Counted from the first letter of the stretch, positions 26,827-34,363 are shown. The stretch: DNA of 64,000 nt from Flavobacterium soyangense (GCF_015277675.1 NZ_JADHEC010000002.1:62001-126000); one strand, 5' to 3'. The notes: generated by a model not told the origin, from the sequence alone. Numbers and translations are program-made.

Positions 26827-27504
26827 ATGTTAAACGATATTTTATCAGGTATTCCTTGGGGAATATTTTTAAGTTTTATGATTGGCCCTGTTTTTTTTAT
26901 ATTATTGGAAACCAGTATTATAAAAGGATTTAGAGCCGCTTTAGTTTTTGATTTAGGAGTGGTTTTAGGTGATATTGTATTCATTACAGTAGCTTATATT
27001 GGAAGTTATAGATTAATAACAAGCATTAAAGATAACTCCGCACTTTTTATGTTTGGAGGAATATTGATGCTGGCTTATGGTGTTATTTCGTATATCAGTT
27101 TACACAAAGAAAAAAAGGTTGACACCCATAAAATTGATAACGAAATTATCAGAAAAGATTATTTTGGCTTATTCATAAAAGGCTTTTTTTTAAACATTAT
27201 TAACATTGGAGTTTTGGGATTTTGGTTGGCCATTATTATTTCAGTTGGACCAAAATTTGAAATGAAAACCTCCAGAATGCTTACTTTCTTCGCCTCCGTA
27301 ATTTTATCTTATGTATTTGTTGATTGTATTAAAATACTATTAGCCAAGCAGTTAAAAAACAAAATGACTCCAAAAAACATTCTTAAAATCAAAAAAGGAA
27401 TCAGTATTGTTTTAATGGTTTTTGGAGTGGCTTTAATTGTTCAGGGTTGGTTTCCAAAAGAAAAAGAAAAGTTGAAAGATGTTTTGGAAAGGATTGATAA
27501 ATAA
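26827..27504 (+). CDS. LysE/RhtB family exporter
   Basis: 225 residues, six predicted transmembrane helices. The N-terminal GIPWGIFLSFMIGPVFFIL with the Gly-Pro pair and the following ETSIIKGFRAALVFDLGVVLGD are the LysE signature; the C-terminal half has VILSYVFVDCIKILLA and a final helix. LysE-type carriers export amino acids or their analogues by proton antiport. Substrate not predictable. The gene starts 45 bp after the DUF2807 gene in the same direction. Confidence 0.85.
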   Translation: MLNDILSGIPWGIFLSFMIGPVFFILLETSIIKGFRAALVFDLGVVLGDIVFITVAYIGSYRLITSIKDNSALFMFGGILMLAYGVISYISLHKEKKVDTHKIDNEIIRKDYFGLFIKGFFLNIINIGVLGFWLAIIISVGPKFEMKTSRMLTFFASVILSYVFVDCIKILLAKQLKNKMTPKNILKIKKGISIVLMVFGVALIVQGWFPKEKEKLKDVLERIDK

Positions 27505-27564
27505 GTGTTATAAACTTGTAAATTTTTATGAATAAGTAGTAATTATTTGGTAAATCAAATTCAA

Positions 27565-28230
27565 ATGACAAACAGCAATTTTCAGAAACATCCATCAAAA
27601 GCTTTAATTAATCTTTACGATGTAAGAAATTTTCAAGGCGCAAATCCAATTGATGCAAAAGTTTTGTTTATAGGTAAAGATCCGAATTGGGCAATAAATA
27701 TTGAGGAATTATCAATATTCGACCTCGTTAAAGAATACCTAACCGACGGAGTTGGATTTTGGAAAAAATATAATATTCATCATCCTTTTTTACATCCAAA
27801 ATACGACGGTGAAGGAAAAAAATATCACACGGCGATATCAAAACTAAATCTTGAAAGTAATTTAGCTGACAAAATATCTTTTTTAGAAATCATAGGATTT
27901 CCAACAACTGGAATGTCTTCTCTGAACAACAAACGATTTAATGAATATCTTCTGTCTCAAGAAAATAGAAAACATCTCATAGAATTGGATAAATTATTGA
28001 ATCATCCTGAAAAGTTAGTTTTTTTGTTTTGGGGAATTTTAAATTACCTGAAATATTTAAACAAAAAGACTGGATTGTTTGAAAAATTTTCCAATATTAA
28101 TAAGCAATCTATGAATAAGACAGATTTAAATAAATGTGGAAATATTTATTTTCATAAACATTTTTCAATGGGAATAAGTCACGAAACATTGCGGAAAATA
28201 TCTATCGAGATAAGTATTGAACTAAATTAA
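27565..28230 (+). CDS. Uncharacterised protein with a faint uracil-DNA-glycosylase-like pattern
   Basis: 221 residues from the ATG at 27565 (an in-frame TTG at 27547 is possible). No signal or membrane segment. I do not recognise a named family. By eye, AKVLFIGKDPNWA near residues 32-44 is like the UDG-superfamily first motif (strand, G-x-D-P), FLEIIGFPTTG like its central strand, and YFHKHFSMGIS near the C-terminus is where an H-P-S-like motif would fall. These are weak resemblances. It stands between the LysE gene and the tRNA-Cys repeat array, on the opposite strand to the tRNA. Confidence 0.5.
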   Translation: MTNSNFQKHPSKALINLYDVRNFQGANPIDAKVLFIGKDPNWAINIEELSIFDLVKEYLTDGVGFWKKYNIHHPFLHPKYDGEGKKYHTAISKLNLESNLADKISFLEIIGFPTTGMSSLNNKRFNEYLLSQENRKHLIELDKLLNHPEKLVFLFWGILNYLKYLNKKTGLFEKFSNINKQSMNKTDLNKCGNIYFHKHFSMGISHETLRKISIEISIELN

Positions 28231-28272
28231 AACTTCCACTAATCAAAACTTACTTTTTTTTAAAAATGACAC

Positions 28273-28298
28273 AAAAAAAGAGACACATTTCTGTATCT
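28273..28298 (-). terminator. Distal terminator of the tRNA-Cys repeat array
   Basis: Read on the minus strand: AGATACA, loop GAAA, TGTGTCT, then C and a run of seven T. It follows the last tRNA 3'-end copy and differs in sequence from the unit terminators, so it may be the original tRNA-Cys terminator displaced by the array. Confidence 0.8.
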
Positions 28299-28306
28299 GT
28301 TCTTGA

Positions 28307-28756
28307 GGCATCGTCCAGATTCGAACTATAACTTTACCTAATTTTTCCTAAAAATTAAACATAAAAAAACCTCCAAATTACTTTGAAGGTTTTAGAGGCA
28401 TCGTCTGGATTCGAACTATAACTTTACTTAATTTTTCCTAAAAATTAAACATAAAAAAACCTCCAAATTGCTTTGAAGGTTTTAGAGGCATCGTCCGGAT
28501 TCGAACTATAACTTTACCTAATTTTTCCTAAAAATTAAACATAAAAAAACCTCCAAATTGCTTTGAAGGTTTTAGAGGTATCGTCCGGATTCGAACTATA
28601 ACTTTACCTAATTTTTCCTAAAAATTAAACATAAAAAAACCTCCAAATTACTTTGAAGGTTTTAGAGGCATCGTCCGGATTCGAACTATAACTTTACTTA
28701 ATTTTTCCTAAAAATTATACACAAAAAAACCCTCAAGTTTCCTTGAAGGTTTTAGA
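28307..28756 (-). repeat. Five tandem 90-bp units carrying the tRNA-Cys 3' end plus a terminator
   Basis: Units start at 28307, 28397, 28487, 28577 and 28667, an exact 90-bp period running up to the 3' end of tRNA-Cys. Each contains the last 20 nt of the tRNA (T-loop to acceptor end; plus-strand ggcatcgtccggattcgaac, with single changes in copies 1, 2 and 4), a short AT-rich hairpin (TAATTTTT-AGG-AAAAATTA on the minus strand), and a terminator hairpin with a T7 tail. Unit terminator loops are GTAA, GCAA or GAAA, all GNRA. Five copies of the tRNA fragment lack any 5' half, so none can be a tRNA. Confidence 0.97.
28723..28749 (-). terminator. tRNA-Cys proximal terminator with GAAA loop
   Basis: Minus strand: CCTTCAAG, GAAA, CTTGAGGG, then seven T. 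It lies 7 nt past the mature 3' end of tRNA-Cys and is the first of six serial terminators. Confidence 0.85.
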
Positions 28757-28826
28757 GGCATCGTCCGGATTCGAACCGGAGTAGGAGCTTTTGCAGAGCC
28801 CAGCCTAGCCGCTCGGCCACGACGCC
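28756..28826 (-). tRNA. tRNA-Cys (anticodon GCA)
   Basis: 71 nt including the discriminator, minus strand. The cloverleaf closes: acceptor GGCGTCG/CGATGCC (one G-U), D stem GCC/GGC, anticodon stem GGGCT/AGCTC around loop CTGCAAA with anticodon GCA, T stem TCCGG/CCGGA around TTCGAAT, discriminator U73 as in other tRNA-Cys. The CCA end is not encoded. A TATATTTG promoter element lies upstream. The 3' 20 nt are repeated five more times downstream. It is the only tRNA in the window. Confidence 0.95.
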
Positions 28827-28843
28827 AATTATTTATTGGTGTG

Positions 28844-28851
28844 CAAATATA
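28844..28851 (-). promoter_or_regulatory. -7 element TATATTTG for tRNA-Cys
   Basis: Exact TAnnTTTG on the minus strand, 17 nt upstream of the mature tRNA 5' end. Just beyond it (28857-28890) are tandem GTTTAAA-like heptamers. Confidence 0.6.
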
Positions 28852-28856
28852 AGTAA

Positions 28857-28942
28857 AAGTTTAAAAGTTTAAAGTTTAAAGTTTAAAAATTTTTGTTTAT
28901 TGATTTCTGCTATCTGCAACCTTAAATCTGCAACCTTAAATC
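28857..28942. repeat. Short tandem repeats upstream of tRNA-Cys
   Basis: About four near-copies of AGTTTAAA at 28857-28890, then two copies of atctgcaaccttaa at about 28914-28941, ending at the folB stop. Low-complexity spacer; no gene seen. Confidence 0.7.
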
Positions 28943-29302
28943 TTAATTCCTATATTCTTCCATTTCTATTGTAACGGCTTCAACATCACCACCAATAGGA
29001 GGATTCAGTTTAGAAACCGCCAATGTAATTCTTGAAATTGCCGGTACTTCCTTAAAAATTCTTTTGATAATGCGGTGTGCAACGTGTTCCAACAAATGTG
29101 CTCGAATCTCCATTTCTTCCACCACAATTTGGTTTAAAAGCACATAATCAACCGTATCTTTCAAATCATCTGAAAGAGCTGATTTGCGCAAATCGGTTTT
29201 CACTTCCAAGTCAACCGAATAATCAGAGCCTATTTTTCCTTCTTCGATTAAACAACCGTGATAAGAGTAGGTTCGAATATTTTTTAGTTTTATAATTCCC
29301 AT
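28943..29302 (-). CDS. folB: Dihydroneopterin aldolase
   Basis: 119 residues, the family length. It cleaves 7,8-dihydroneopterin to 6-hydroxymethyl-dihydropterin and glycolaldehyde in folate synthesis. Seen: N-terminal GIIKLKNIRTYSYHGCLIEE (the conserved YHG with catalytic Tyr region), the VDYVLLNQIVVEEM strand-helix, and the C-terminal SRITLAVSKLNPPIGGDVEAVTIE, including the Lys-x-x-P segment. Cytoplasmic. It lies directly downstream of the broken ParE gene on the same strand, with 2 bp between stop and ATG. Confidence 0.93.
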   Translation of the reverse strand: MGIIKLKNIRTYSYHGCLIEEGKIGSDYSVDLEVKTDLRKSALSDDLKDTVDYVLLNQIVVEEMEIRAHLLEHVAHRIIKRIFKEVPAISRITLAVSKLNPPIGGDVEAVTIEMEEYRN

Positions 29303-29304
29303 TT

Positions 29305-29613
29305 TTATAATTTTAATCTTGTGGTATTTGGATCTTGATGATTAGAAGTTACAGCTTGAATAGAAACAATTTTTTCTAATTCATCTACTGTAAAATGAAT
29401 GGTATAAGGGAATTTCTTTTATGTTAAAATACGAACAATATTGTACTTTTCCTCAAAAAAAGGAATGTTTCTTAATGTTTTACTATAATTTTTAAATTCT
29501 AAATAAAAGACTTTTCCTAGTCCTTTACTTTTAGAGTCATAATATTCGGCTGCTTCATTAACTTCAAGTTTAGCTCTTGAAAGTACTTTAATTTTGAAAT
29601 TATTTACTGCCAT
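29305..29613 (-). pseudogene. ParE/RelE-type toxin gene interrupted by an in-frame stop
   Basis: The frame from the ATG at 29613 reads 64 residues with the ParE opening (KIKVLSRAKLEVNEAAEYYD, GKVFYLEFKNYSKTL) and then meets TAA at 29419-29421. Directly after it, in the same frame and without a frameshift, translation continues KEIPYTIHFTVDEL and VSIQAVTSNHQDP to a stop at 29305-29307; this is the usual ParE C-terminus. One base change (for example CAA or GAA to TAA) explains the break. A truncated product would lack the catalytic C-terminal strands. Total length with the stop read through is 102 codons, normal for the family. Confidence 0.85.
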
Positions 29614-29819
29614 TTTTTATCCATCTCTTTTTCAAAGTCTTCCCAATCAATATAATCCTCAGGTTTAGCATTTTTCATACGTTCTAAAACCATTTCTTGT
29701 TGCCATAGCGGAACTTCATTCGATACGTTCTCATCAATAGAAACGTCAGGAATATGTTTGAAAAAACTAATAAAAGTTTCGTAAAAACTGTCTGGAATTG
29801 TAACGGTTAATTGTCTCAT
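29604..29819 (-). CDS. Antitoxin paired with the ParE-type gene
   Basis: 71 residues. It starts MRQLTVTIPDSFYETFISFF, the beta strand plus helix plan of small antitoxins that bind DNA or toxin, and ends in an acidic/charged tail (KPEDYIDWEDFEKEMDKKWQ) of the kind that wraps the toxin. It overlaps the start of the ParE gene by 10 bp, the normal antitoxin-first order. The antitoxin frame is intact while the toxin has a stop codon. Family assignment within antitoxins is uncertain. Confidence 0.75.
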   Translation of the reverse strand: MRQLTVTIPDSFYETFISFFKHIPDVSIDENVSNEVPLWQQEMVLERMKNAKPEDYIDWEDFEKEMDKKWQ

Positions 29820-29903
29820 AACGTTTAATATTTATACAAAAATACTAATAAATTTAATTCAAAGTCTATTATCCTAAAGTCTATTATCTATCATCTAAAT
29901 TTT

Positions 29904-29911
29904 TATCTTTG
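29904..29911 (+). promoter_or_regulatory. -7 element TATCTTTG for glnS
   Basis: Exact TAnnTTTG, 18 nt upstream of the ATG at 29930. An in-frame TTG at 29909 lies inside this element, supporting the ATG. Just upstream, aaagtctattatc occurs twice in tandem. Confidence 0.6.
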
Positions 29912-29929
29912 CCATTCAAAATAAAAATT

Positions 29930-32026
29930 ATGTCAACCGAAGAGAAATCACTTCATTTTATAGAACAAATCATAGAAGACAGCTTAGCAAGTGGTTTTCC
30001 CCAAGAGAATTTACGTTTTCGTTTTCCGCCAGAACCTAATGGTTATTTACATATTGGTCACGCCAAATCGATTTGCCTGAATTTTGGTTTGGGTTTAAAG
30101 TACAATGCGCCAGTAAATTTGCGTTTTGACGATACAAATCCTGCCAAAGAAGAGCAAGAATATGTAGATGCTATAAAACACGATTTGCATTGGTTGGGTT
30201 TCGAATGGGCCGAAGAGCGTTTTGCTTCTGATTATTTTCAACAACTTTACGATTGGGCAGTTCTAATGATTCAGAACGGAAAAGCCTATGTTGACAGTCA
30301 ATCTTCGTCAGCTATGGCTGATCAAAAAGGAACTCCAACACAACCAGGAATTGATGGACCGTACAGAAATCGTTCTGTTGAAGAGAATTTGACTTTGTTC
30401 CAAGGAATGAAAAACGGTGATTTTCCTGAAGGAAGCCACGTTTTGCGTGCCAAAATTGATATGGCATCCACCAATATGTTGATGCGCGATCCGTTGATGT
30501 ATAGAGTTTTGCACCGTCATCATCACAGAACAGGAGATGATTGGAAAATCTATCCAATGTATGATTTCGCTCACGGCGAAAGCGATTATATCGAACAAAT
30601 TTCGCATTCTATTTGCACCTTGGAATTTGTGATGCACAGGGAATTATACAATTGGTTTTTAGACCAGATTTATGATAACAAGAAAGTAAGACCGAATCAG
30701 TACGAATTCGCGCGTTTGAACTTGAATTACACCGTAATGAGCAAGCGAAAACTGTTGCAATTGGTTCAGGAAAATATAGTTAATGGTTGGGATGATCCAA
30801 GAATGCCAACAATTTCTGGCTTACGACGAAGAGGTTATACAGCGAATTCCATTCGGAAATTTTGTGACATCATTGGCGTTGCAAAAAGAGAAAACGTGAT
30901 TGATGTTTCACTTTTGGAATTTTGTTTACGTGAAGATTTGAATAAGACTGCGCCAAGAGTTATGGCTGTTTTAGACCCCATAAAAGTAATCATTACCAAT
31001 TATCCTGAAGGAAAAGAAGAATCTTTGGATGCTGAAAATAATCAAGAAGATGAAAAAGCTGGTTTCAGAAAAGTGCCTTTTTCCAAAGAATTATACATCG
31101 AAAGAGAAGATTTTTTAGAAGAAGCACCAGCCAAATTTTTCCGTTTGTCCATTGGTAGAGAAGTACGATTGAAAAACGCTTATATCATCAAAGGCGAAAG
31201 CGTTGTAAAAGATTCAGAAGGAAATATAACCGAAATTCACGTTACTTATTACGAGGATTCTCGAAGCGGAAGCGGGAGCGAAGCGAGTCAAAAAAAAGTG
31301 GCCGGAACCCTGCATTGGGTTTCCATCAAACACGCTATTGAAGCTGAAGTTCGTTTGTATGACCGACTTTTTATAGATGAATCACCGGATAGCCACAAAG
31401 AGAAAAACTTCCTCGATTTTATGAATCCAAATTCTTTACAAATTGTAAAAGGATTTGTGGAACCAAGTCTTTCGGATGTAAAATCAGATGAAAAATTCCA
31501 GTTTCAACGTTTGGGTTATTTCAATGTTGACAAGAATTCAACGGCTTCTAAATTAGTTTTCAATAAAACTGTTGGACTAAAAGATGCTTGGGAAGAAAAA
31601 GGAAAAAAAGAGGAAAATTTATTGATGAACACCCAAAAAGAAATCAATAAATATGTCAAAGAAAAAGATGAAAATGCAGCAGAAAACCTTCTGAAACCTA
31701 TTATTGACAACATAAAAAGCATTGATAATTACAGTTTGATTACCCAGACCATTATCAAAAACATTAAAAACGACAACAATTCGTTATTGTTCTCGAATTT
31801 AATTTTGAATTATTCGGATAAAGTTTTGGCAAAAGACATCGAACAAGAACCTTTAGCAAAATTATATTCGATGTCGTTAAAAAGTCAATTAGCGTCAGTT
31901 CGTTTTTTTGCCATTCAAAATCTGGAAAAAGATTTAGATAATTTGAATGAGTTCAAAGAGCAACTTTCCGATTTGAAAGCCAATGAAAAAAACAAAAAAG
32001 TTTTGGAATTACTAAACGAATTATAA
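29930..32026 (+). CDS. glnS: Glutamine--tRNA ligase with long C-terminal extension
   Basis: 698 residues from the ATG at 29930. It charges tRNA-Gln. The class I core is plain: PEPNGYLHIGHAKSI (HIGH), RFDDTNP, the VMSKRKLLQLV signature loop, and the C-terminal beta-barrels. E. coli GlnRS is 554 residues; here roughly 140 extra residues follow the barrels (from about GLKDAWEEKGKKEENLL to the end), Lys/Asn-rich and helical. Some bacterial GlnRS carry a C-terminal YqeY domain at this place; the match to YqeY by eye is poor, so the extension is left unnamed. Monocistronic, closed by a hairpin at 32044. Confidence 0.93.
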   Translation: MSTEEKSLHFIEQIIEDSLASGFPQENLRFRFPPEPNGYLHIGHAKSICLNFGLGLKYNAPVNLRFDDTNPAKEEQEYVDAIKHDLHWLGFEWAEERFASDYFQQLYDWAVLMIQNGKAYVDSQSSSAMADQKGTPTQPGIDGPYRNRSVEENLTLFQGMKNGDFPEGSHVLRAKIDMASTNMLMRDPLMYRVLHRHHHRTGDDWKIYPMYDFAHGESDYIEQISHSICTLEFVMHRELYNWFLDQIYDNKKVRPNQYEFARLNLNYTVMSKRKLLQLVQENIVNGWDDPRMPTISGLRRRGYTANSIRKFCDIIGVAKRENVIDVSLLEFCLREDLNKTAPRVMAVLDPIKVIITNYPEGKEESLDAENNQEDEKAGFRKVPFSKELYIEREDFLEEAPAKFFRLSIGREVRLKNAYIIKGESVVKDSEGNITEIHVTYYEDSRSGSGSEASQKKVAGTLHWVSIKHAIEAEVRLYDRLFIDESPDSHKEKNFLDFMNPNSLQIVKGFVEPSLSDVKSDEKFQFQRLGYFNVDKNSTASKLVFNKTVGLKDAWEEKGKKEENLLMNTQKEINKYVKEKDENAAENLLKPIIDNIKSIDNYSLITQTIIKNIKNDNNSLLFSNLILNYSDKVLAKDIEQEPLAKLYSMSLKSQLASVRFFAIQNLEKDLDNLNEFKEQLSDLKANEKNKKVLELLNEL

Positions 32027-32043
32027 GTATAGTTTTTGACAAT

Positions 32044-32071
32044 AAAAATCGCATTAACAATGCGATTTTTT
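32044..32071 (+). terminator. glnS terminator
   Basis: Stem AAAAATCGCATT (32044-32055), loop AAC, AATGCGATTTTT (32059-32070), T run following. Confidence 0.85.
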
Positions 32072-32263
32072 AATTATTGGAAACTTCTATATATTTCCTG
32101 TTTATTATAGAATTTTCCAATCAAAATCGGCTTTCATAAATGCTTTTTAACGGGTCTTTTCCTGTTGGCCAACTTGTACCATATTTGTTGTATATTTATT
32201 AAAACAGTGCGGTTTATTTAACGTTTTCTAATGATTTAATAATACTTTAACGGCTTATTAACA

Positions 32264-32292
32264 TTGAGATGTTAACAAAGTTTGTAACTTTA
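32264..32292 (+). promoter_or_regulatory. Promoter of the ytxH operon
   Basis: TTG at 32264-32266, 18-nt spacer, TAACTTTA at 32285-32292 (one base off TAnnTTTG). A TGTTAACA palindrome at 32270-32277 lies between the two elements, the same 8-mer that recurs in the 23.3-23.5 kb gene-free stretch. Confidence 0.5.
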
Positions 32293-32321
32293 GGATATTA
32301 TTAATTTTAATTCTAAAAACG

Positions 32322-32684
32322 ATGTCAAACAACACAGGAAATTCAGTATTGGCACTTTTGATAGGTGCAGCGATTGGTGCAGGAGTTGGAGTTTTATTTG
32401 CTCCGGACAAAGGTTCAAGAACCAGGGAAAAAATTAAAGATGGTTATGATGATGCTAAAAAAAATTTAAAAGATAAATTTGAAGATGCATCAGAAAAATT
32501 GAGAAGTAGATTTTCGGGAGCAAAATATGACTTGGATGAAACCTATGAAGAATTAGTTTCTAATATGAGTCATAAAACTGAAGATGTAATTTCTTTTTTG
32601 GAAACAAAATTGGCTGACCTGAAAGAACAAAACGCCAAACTTCAAAAAAAACAGATGGCTAATCAACAAAAAGAAACCGTTTAA
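32322..32684 (+). CDS. YtxH-like general stress protein
   Basis: 120 residues. A Gly/Ala-rich hydrophobic N-terminus ([20 protein letters not shown]) anchors it to the membrane and is followed by the family's [19 protein letters not shown] and a long charged helix ([18 protein letters not shown]). YtxH proteins are general stress proteins in Bacillus and their direct role is unknown. It heads a three-gene operon with a holin-like membrane protein and DUF6327 (spacings 11 and 3 bp). Confidence 0.85.
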   Translation: MSNNTGNSVLALLIGAAIGAGVGVLFAPDKGSRTREKIKDGYDDAKKNLKDKFEDASEKLRSRFSGAKYDLDETYEELVSNMSHKTEDVISFLETKLADLKEQNAKLQKKQMANQQKETV

Positions 32685-32695
32685 ATGAAACATTT

Positions 32696-33046
32696 ATGGC
32701 TTTCGAAGAACTAAAAGAACACACCGAGGACATTCAGAAACAAGCAAAGGAATATATCGAAAACAGTGTGGCATATTATAAGCTATGGGGTTTCAAAGTA
32801 GCGATGAAGTCGACCACGATGATATTGAAATTTTTATTAATTGCACTATCACTATCAATGGTTTTATTGTTTTGTTCTATCGCAGGTGCTTTTGCAATTG
32901 GGGAAGCCTTAAATAGTAATGCATTGGGGTTTCTAATCGTTGGCGGAATTTATTTAGTTATTACAGGACTTTTATTTTTAGTTAAGGATAAAGTTGTTGA
33001 AGGGCCAATTTTGGAGAAATTTTCAGAAATCTTTTTTAACGACTAA
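32696..33046 (+). CDS. Holin-superfamily (DUF1469-type) membrane protein
   Basis: 116 residues. An N-terminal amphipathic helix (EELKEHTEDIQKQAKEYIE) and two transmembrane helices at about residues 43-70 and 76-100 (ALNSNALGFLIVGGIYLVIT). The family is often named phage holin, but in this setting it is a host gene conserved beside YtxH. Probably part of the same envelope stress unit; it starts 11 bp after ytxH. No lytic or phage neighbour is present. Confidence 0.8.
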   Translation: MAFEELKEHTEDIQKQAKEYIENSVAYYKLWGFKVAMKSTTMILKFLLIALSLSMVLLFCSIAGAFAIGEALNSNALGFLIVGGIYLVITGLLFLVKDKVVEGPILEKFSEIFFND

Positions 33047-33049
33047 ATT

Positions 33050-33304
33050 ATGGAACCAAAAAAATATTCTTCCTACGCAGAAATAGAATTAGAACTGGAA
33101 ATTCTTAGACTTGAAAAAGAATTGAACCTTCAAAAAATAGTTTTAGATTATGAAAAAACAAAAGAAAGTCTTTTGCCCAAAAACATAATAAAAGGAATTT
33201 TTGGGGATTACAAAACGATTTTATCCGACTATTCCGGAATGATTCTAAATATAGCCATCCCACTGATTATTAATTGGTTTACAAAGAAAAAAAGAGGCGA
33301 TTAA
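33050..33304 (+). CDS. DUF6327 small protein
   Basis: 84 residues. An N-terminal charged helix (YSSYAEIELELEILRLEKEL) that should form a coiled coil, then a C-terminal hydrophobic segment (MILNIAIPLIINWFTKKK) likely to sit at or in the membrane. Recalled as DUF6327, restricted to flavobacteria and found with YtxH and the holin-like protein. Three bp after the previous gene. The stop codon overlaps the loop of the operon terminator. Confidence 0.7.
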   Translation: MEPKKYSSYAEIELELEILRLEKELNLQKIVLDYEKTKESLLPKNIIKGIFGDYKTILSDYSGMILNIAIPLIINWFTKKKRGD

Positions 33305-33315
33305 GCCTCTTTTTT
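33287..33315 (+). terminator. Terminator of the ytxH operon
   Basis: AAAGAGGC (33291-33298), loop GATTAA, GCCTCTTT (33305-33312) and T tail. It overlaps the last codons of DUF6327 and also serves the convergent SPFH gene. Confidence 0.85.
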
Positions 33316-33334
33316 ATTGCAATTATCTGAAATT

Positions 33335-34324
33335 TTATATCTCCGTTTCCGGCAATTTTGGTGCTTGAGGCGCCTGATGTCCAGAAGAATGTTCATCGGT
33401 TTTTGGTTTCAGCTTCTTGTTATTTTTCTTCATTAATTCCCCCATTTGGTTCGAAGCTGTAAATGAAGCCACCATATTGTTAAGCATATCGCTTCCTGCT
33501 TGTGGCGAATTAGGCAATAAAATTAAATTTGAATTTGCGTCAGCGCCAATGGCTTGCAAAGTGTCATAATGTTGTGTCACCACAATCAATGCCGATGCTT
33601 CTTGTGAATTGATTCCAACACGGTTTAAAACCTCCACACTTTCTACTAATCCACGAGCAATTTCACGTCTTTGGTCGGCGATTCCCTGTCCTTGTAAACG
33701 CTTGCTTTCCGCTTCAGCTTTGGCTTTGGCAACGATTCTAATTCTGGTGCTTTCACCTTCAAATTCAGCTGCTGTTTTTTCTCTGTCGGCAGCATTGATG
33801 CGGTTCATGGCATTTTTTACTTGGATATCCGGATCAATATCGGTTACCAATGTATTGATGATATCATAACCATAAGTGGTCATCGCTTCGTTCAATTCAC
33901 GTTTTACGGCAATCGCAATATCATCTTTTCTTTCGAAAACATCATCTAATTTTAATTTTGGAACTTCGGCACGAACGACGTCAAAAACGTAAGCTGTGAT
34001 TTGGTCGTGCGGATATTCGAGTTTGTAAAAAGCATCGTAAACTTTGTCCTGAATCACTTTAAACTGCACCGAAACTTTCATTTTCACAAACACGTTGTCT
34101 TTTGTTTTGGTTTCGATAATAACATCTAATTGTTGAATTTTTAGATTGACGCGGCCTGCAATTCTGTCAATTAAGGGAATTTTAAGTTGCAAACCAGAAT
34201 TTCTGACACTCAGGAATTTTCCAAAACGTTCAATAACAACTGATGATTGCTGTTTGACGGTAAAGAAGGAAGAAAGAAAAATAAATAGTCCAAATACAAG
34301 TAGGATAATTAATGAAATGTCCAT
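33335..34324 (-). CDS. SPFH/stomatin-like membrane protein
   Basis: 329 residues. One N-terminal membrane helix (ISLIILLVFGLFIFLSSFF) then a prohibitin/stomatin SPFH domain (VVIERFGKFLSVRNSGLQLK, IIETKTKDNVFVKMKVSVQF) and a long Ala/Glu/Arg-rich coiled coil (AEAESKRLQGQGIADQRRE). The C-terminus is His/Pro-rich. Such proteins build oligomeric microdomain scaffolds in the inner membrane and often partner an NfeD protein, which is absent here. It converges on the ytxH operon terminator and is divergent from the beta-barrel gene. Confidence 0.9.
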   Translation of the reverse strand: MDISLIILLVFGLFIFLSSFFTVKQQSSVVIERFGKFLSVRNSGLQLKIPLIDRIAGRVNLKIQQLDVIIETKTKDNVFVKMKVSVQFKVIQDKVYDAFYKLEYPHDQITAYVFDVVRAEVPKLKLDDVFERKDDIAIAVKRELNEAMTTYGYDIINTLVTDIDPDIQVKNAMNRINAADREKTAAEFEGESTRIRIVAKAKAEAESKRLQGQGIADQRREIARGLVESVEVLNRVGINSQEASALIVVTQHYDTLQAIGADANSNLILLPNSPQAGSDMLNNMVASFTASNQMGELMKKNNKKLKPKTDEHSSGHQAPQAPKLPETEI

Positions 34325-34363
34325 AGGTAGTTTAATTTAATTAAAAATTTAACTGTTAAATTA

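Larger units (their letters stand above)
32027..32321. other. Spacer between glnS and ytxH
   Basis: 295 bp without a gene. It holds the glnS terminator at 32044-32071 and the ytxH promoter at 32264-32292; the middle shows nothing I can name. Confidence 0.6.

Noticed and set aside
28307..28756. The regular repeats could be read as a CRISPR array.
   Set aside because: Units are contiguous 90-bp copies with no unique spacers, begin with tRNA sequence and hold terminators; no cas gene is near.
28857..28890. AGTTTAAA heptamers upstream of tRNA-Cys as an operator array.
   Set aside because: Low-complexity AT repeats of this type are common slippage products; nothing else supports binding.
32696..33046. 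Holin-like gene as evidence of a prophage.
   Set aside because: It sits in a host stress operon with YtxH and DUF6327; no phage structural, lysis or integrase genes are around.
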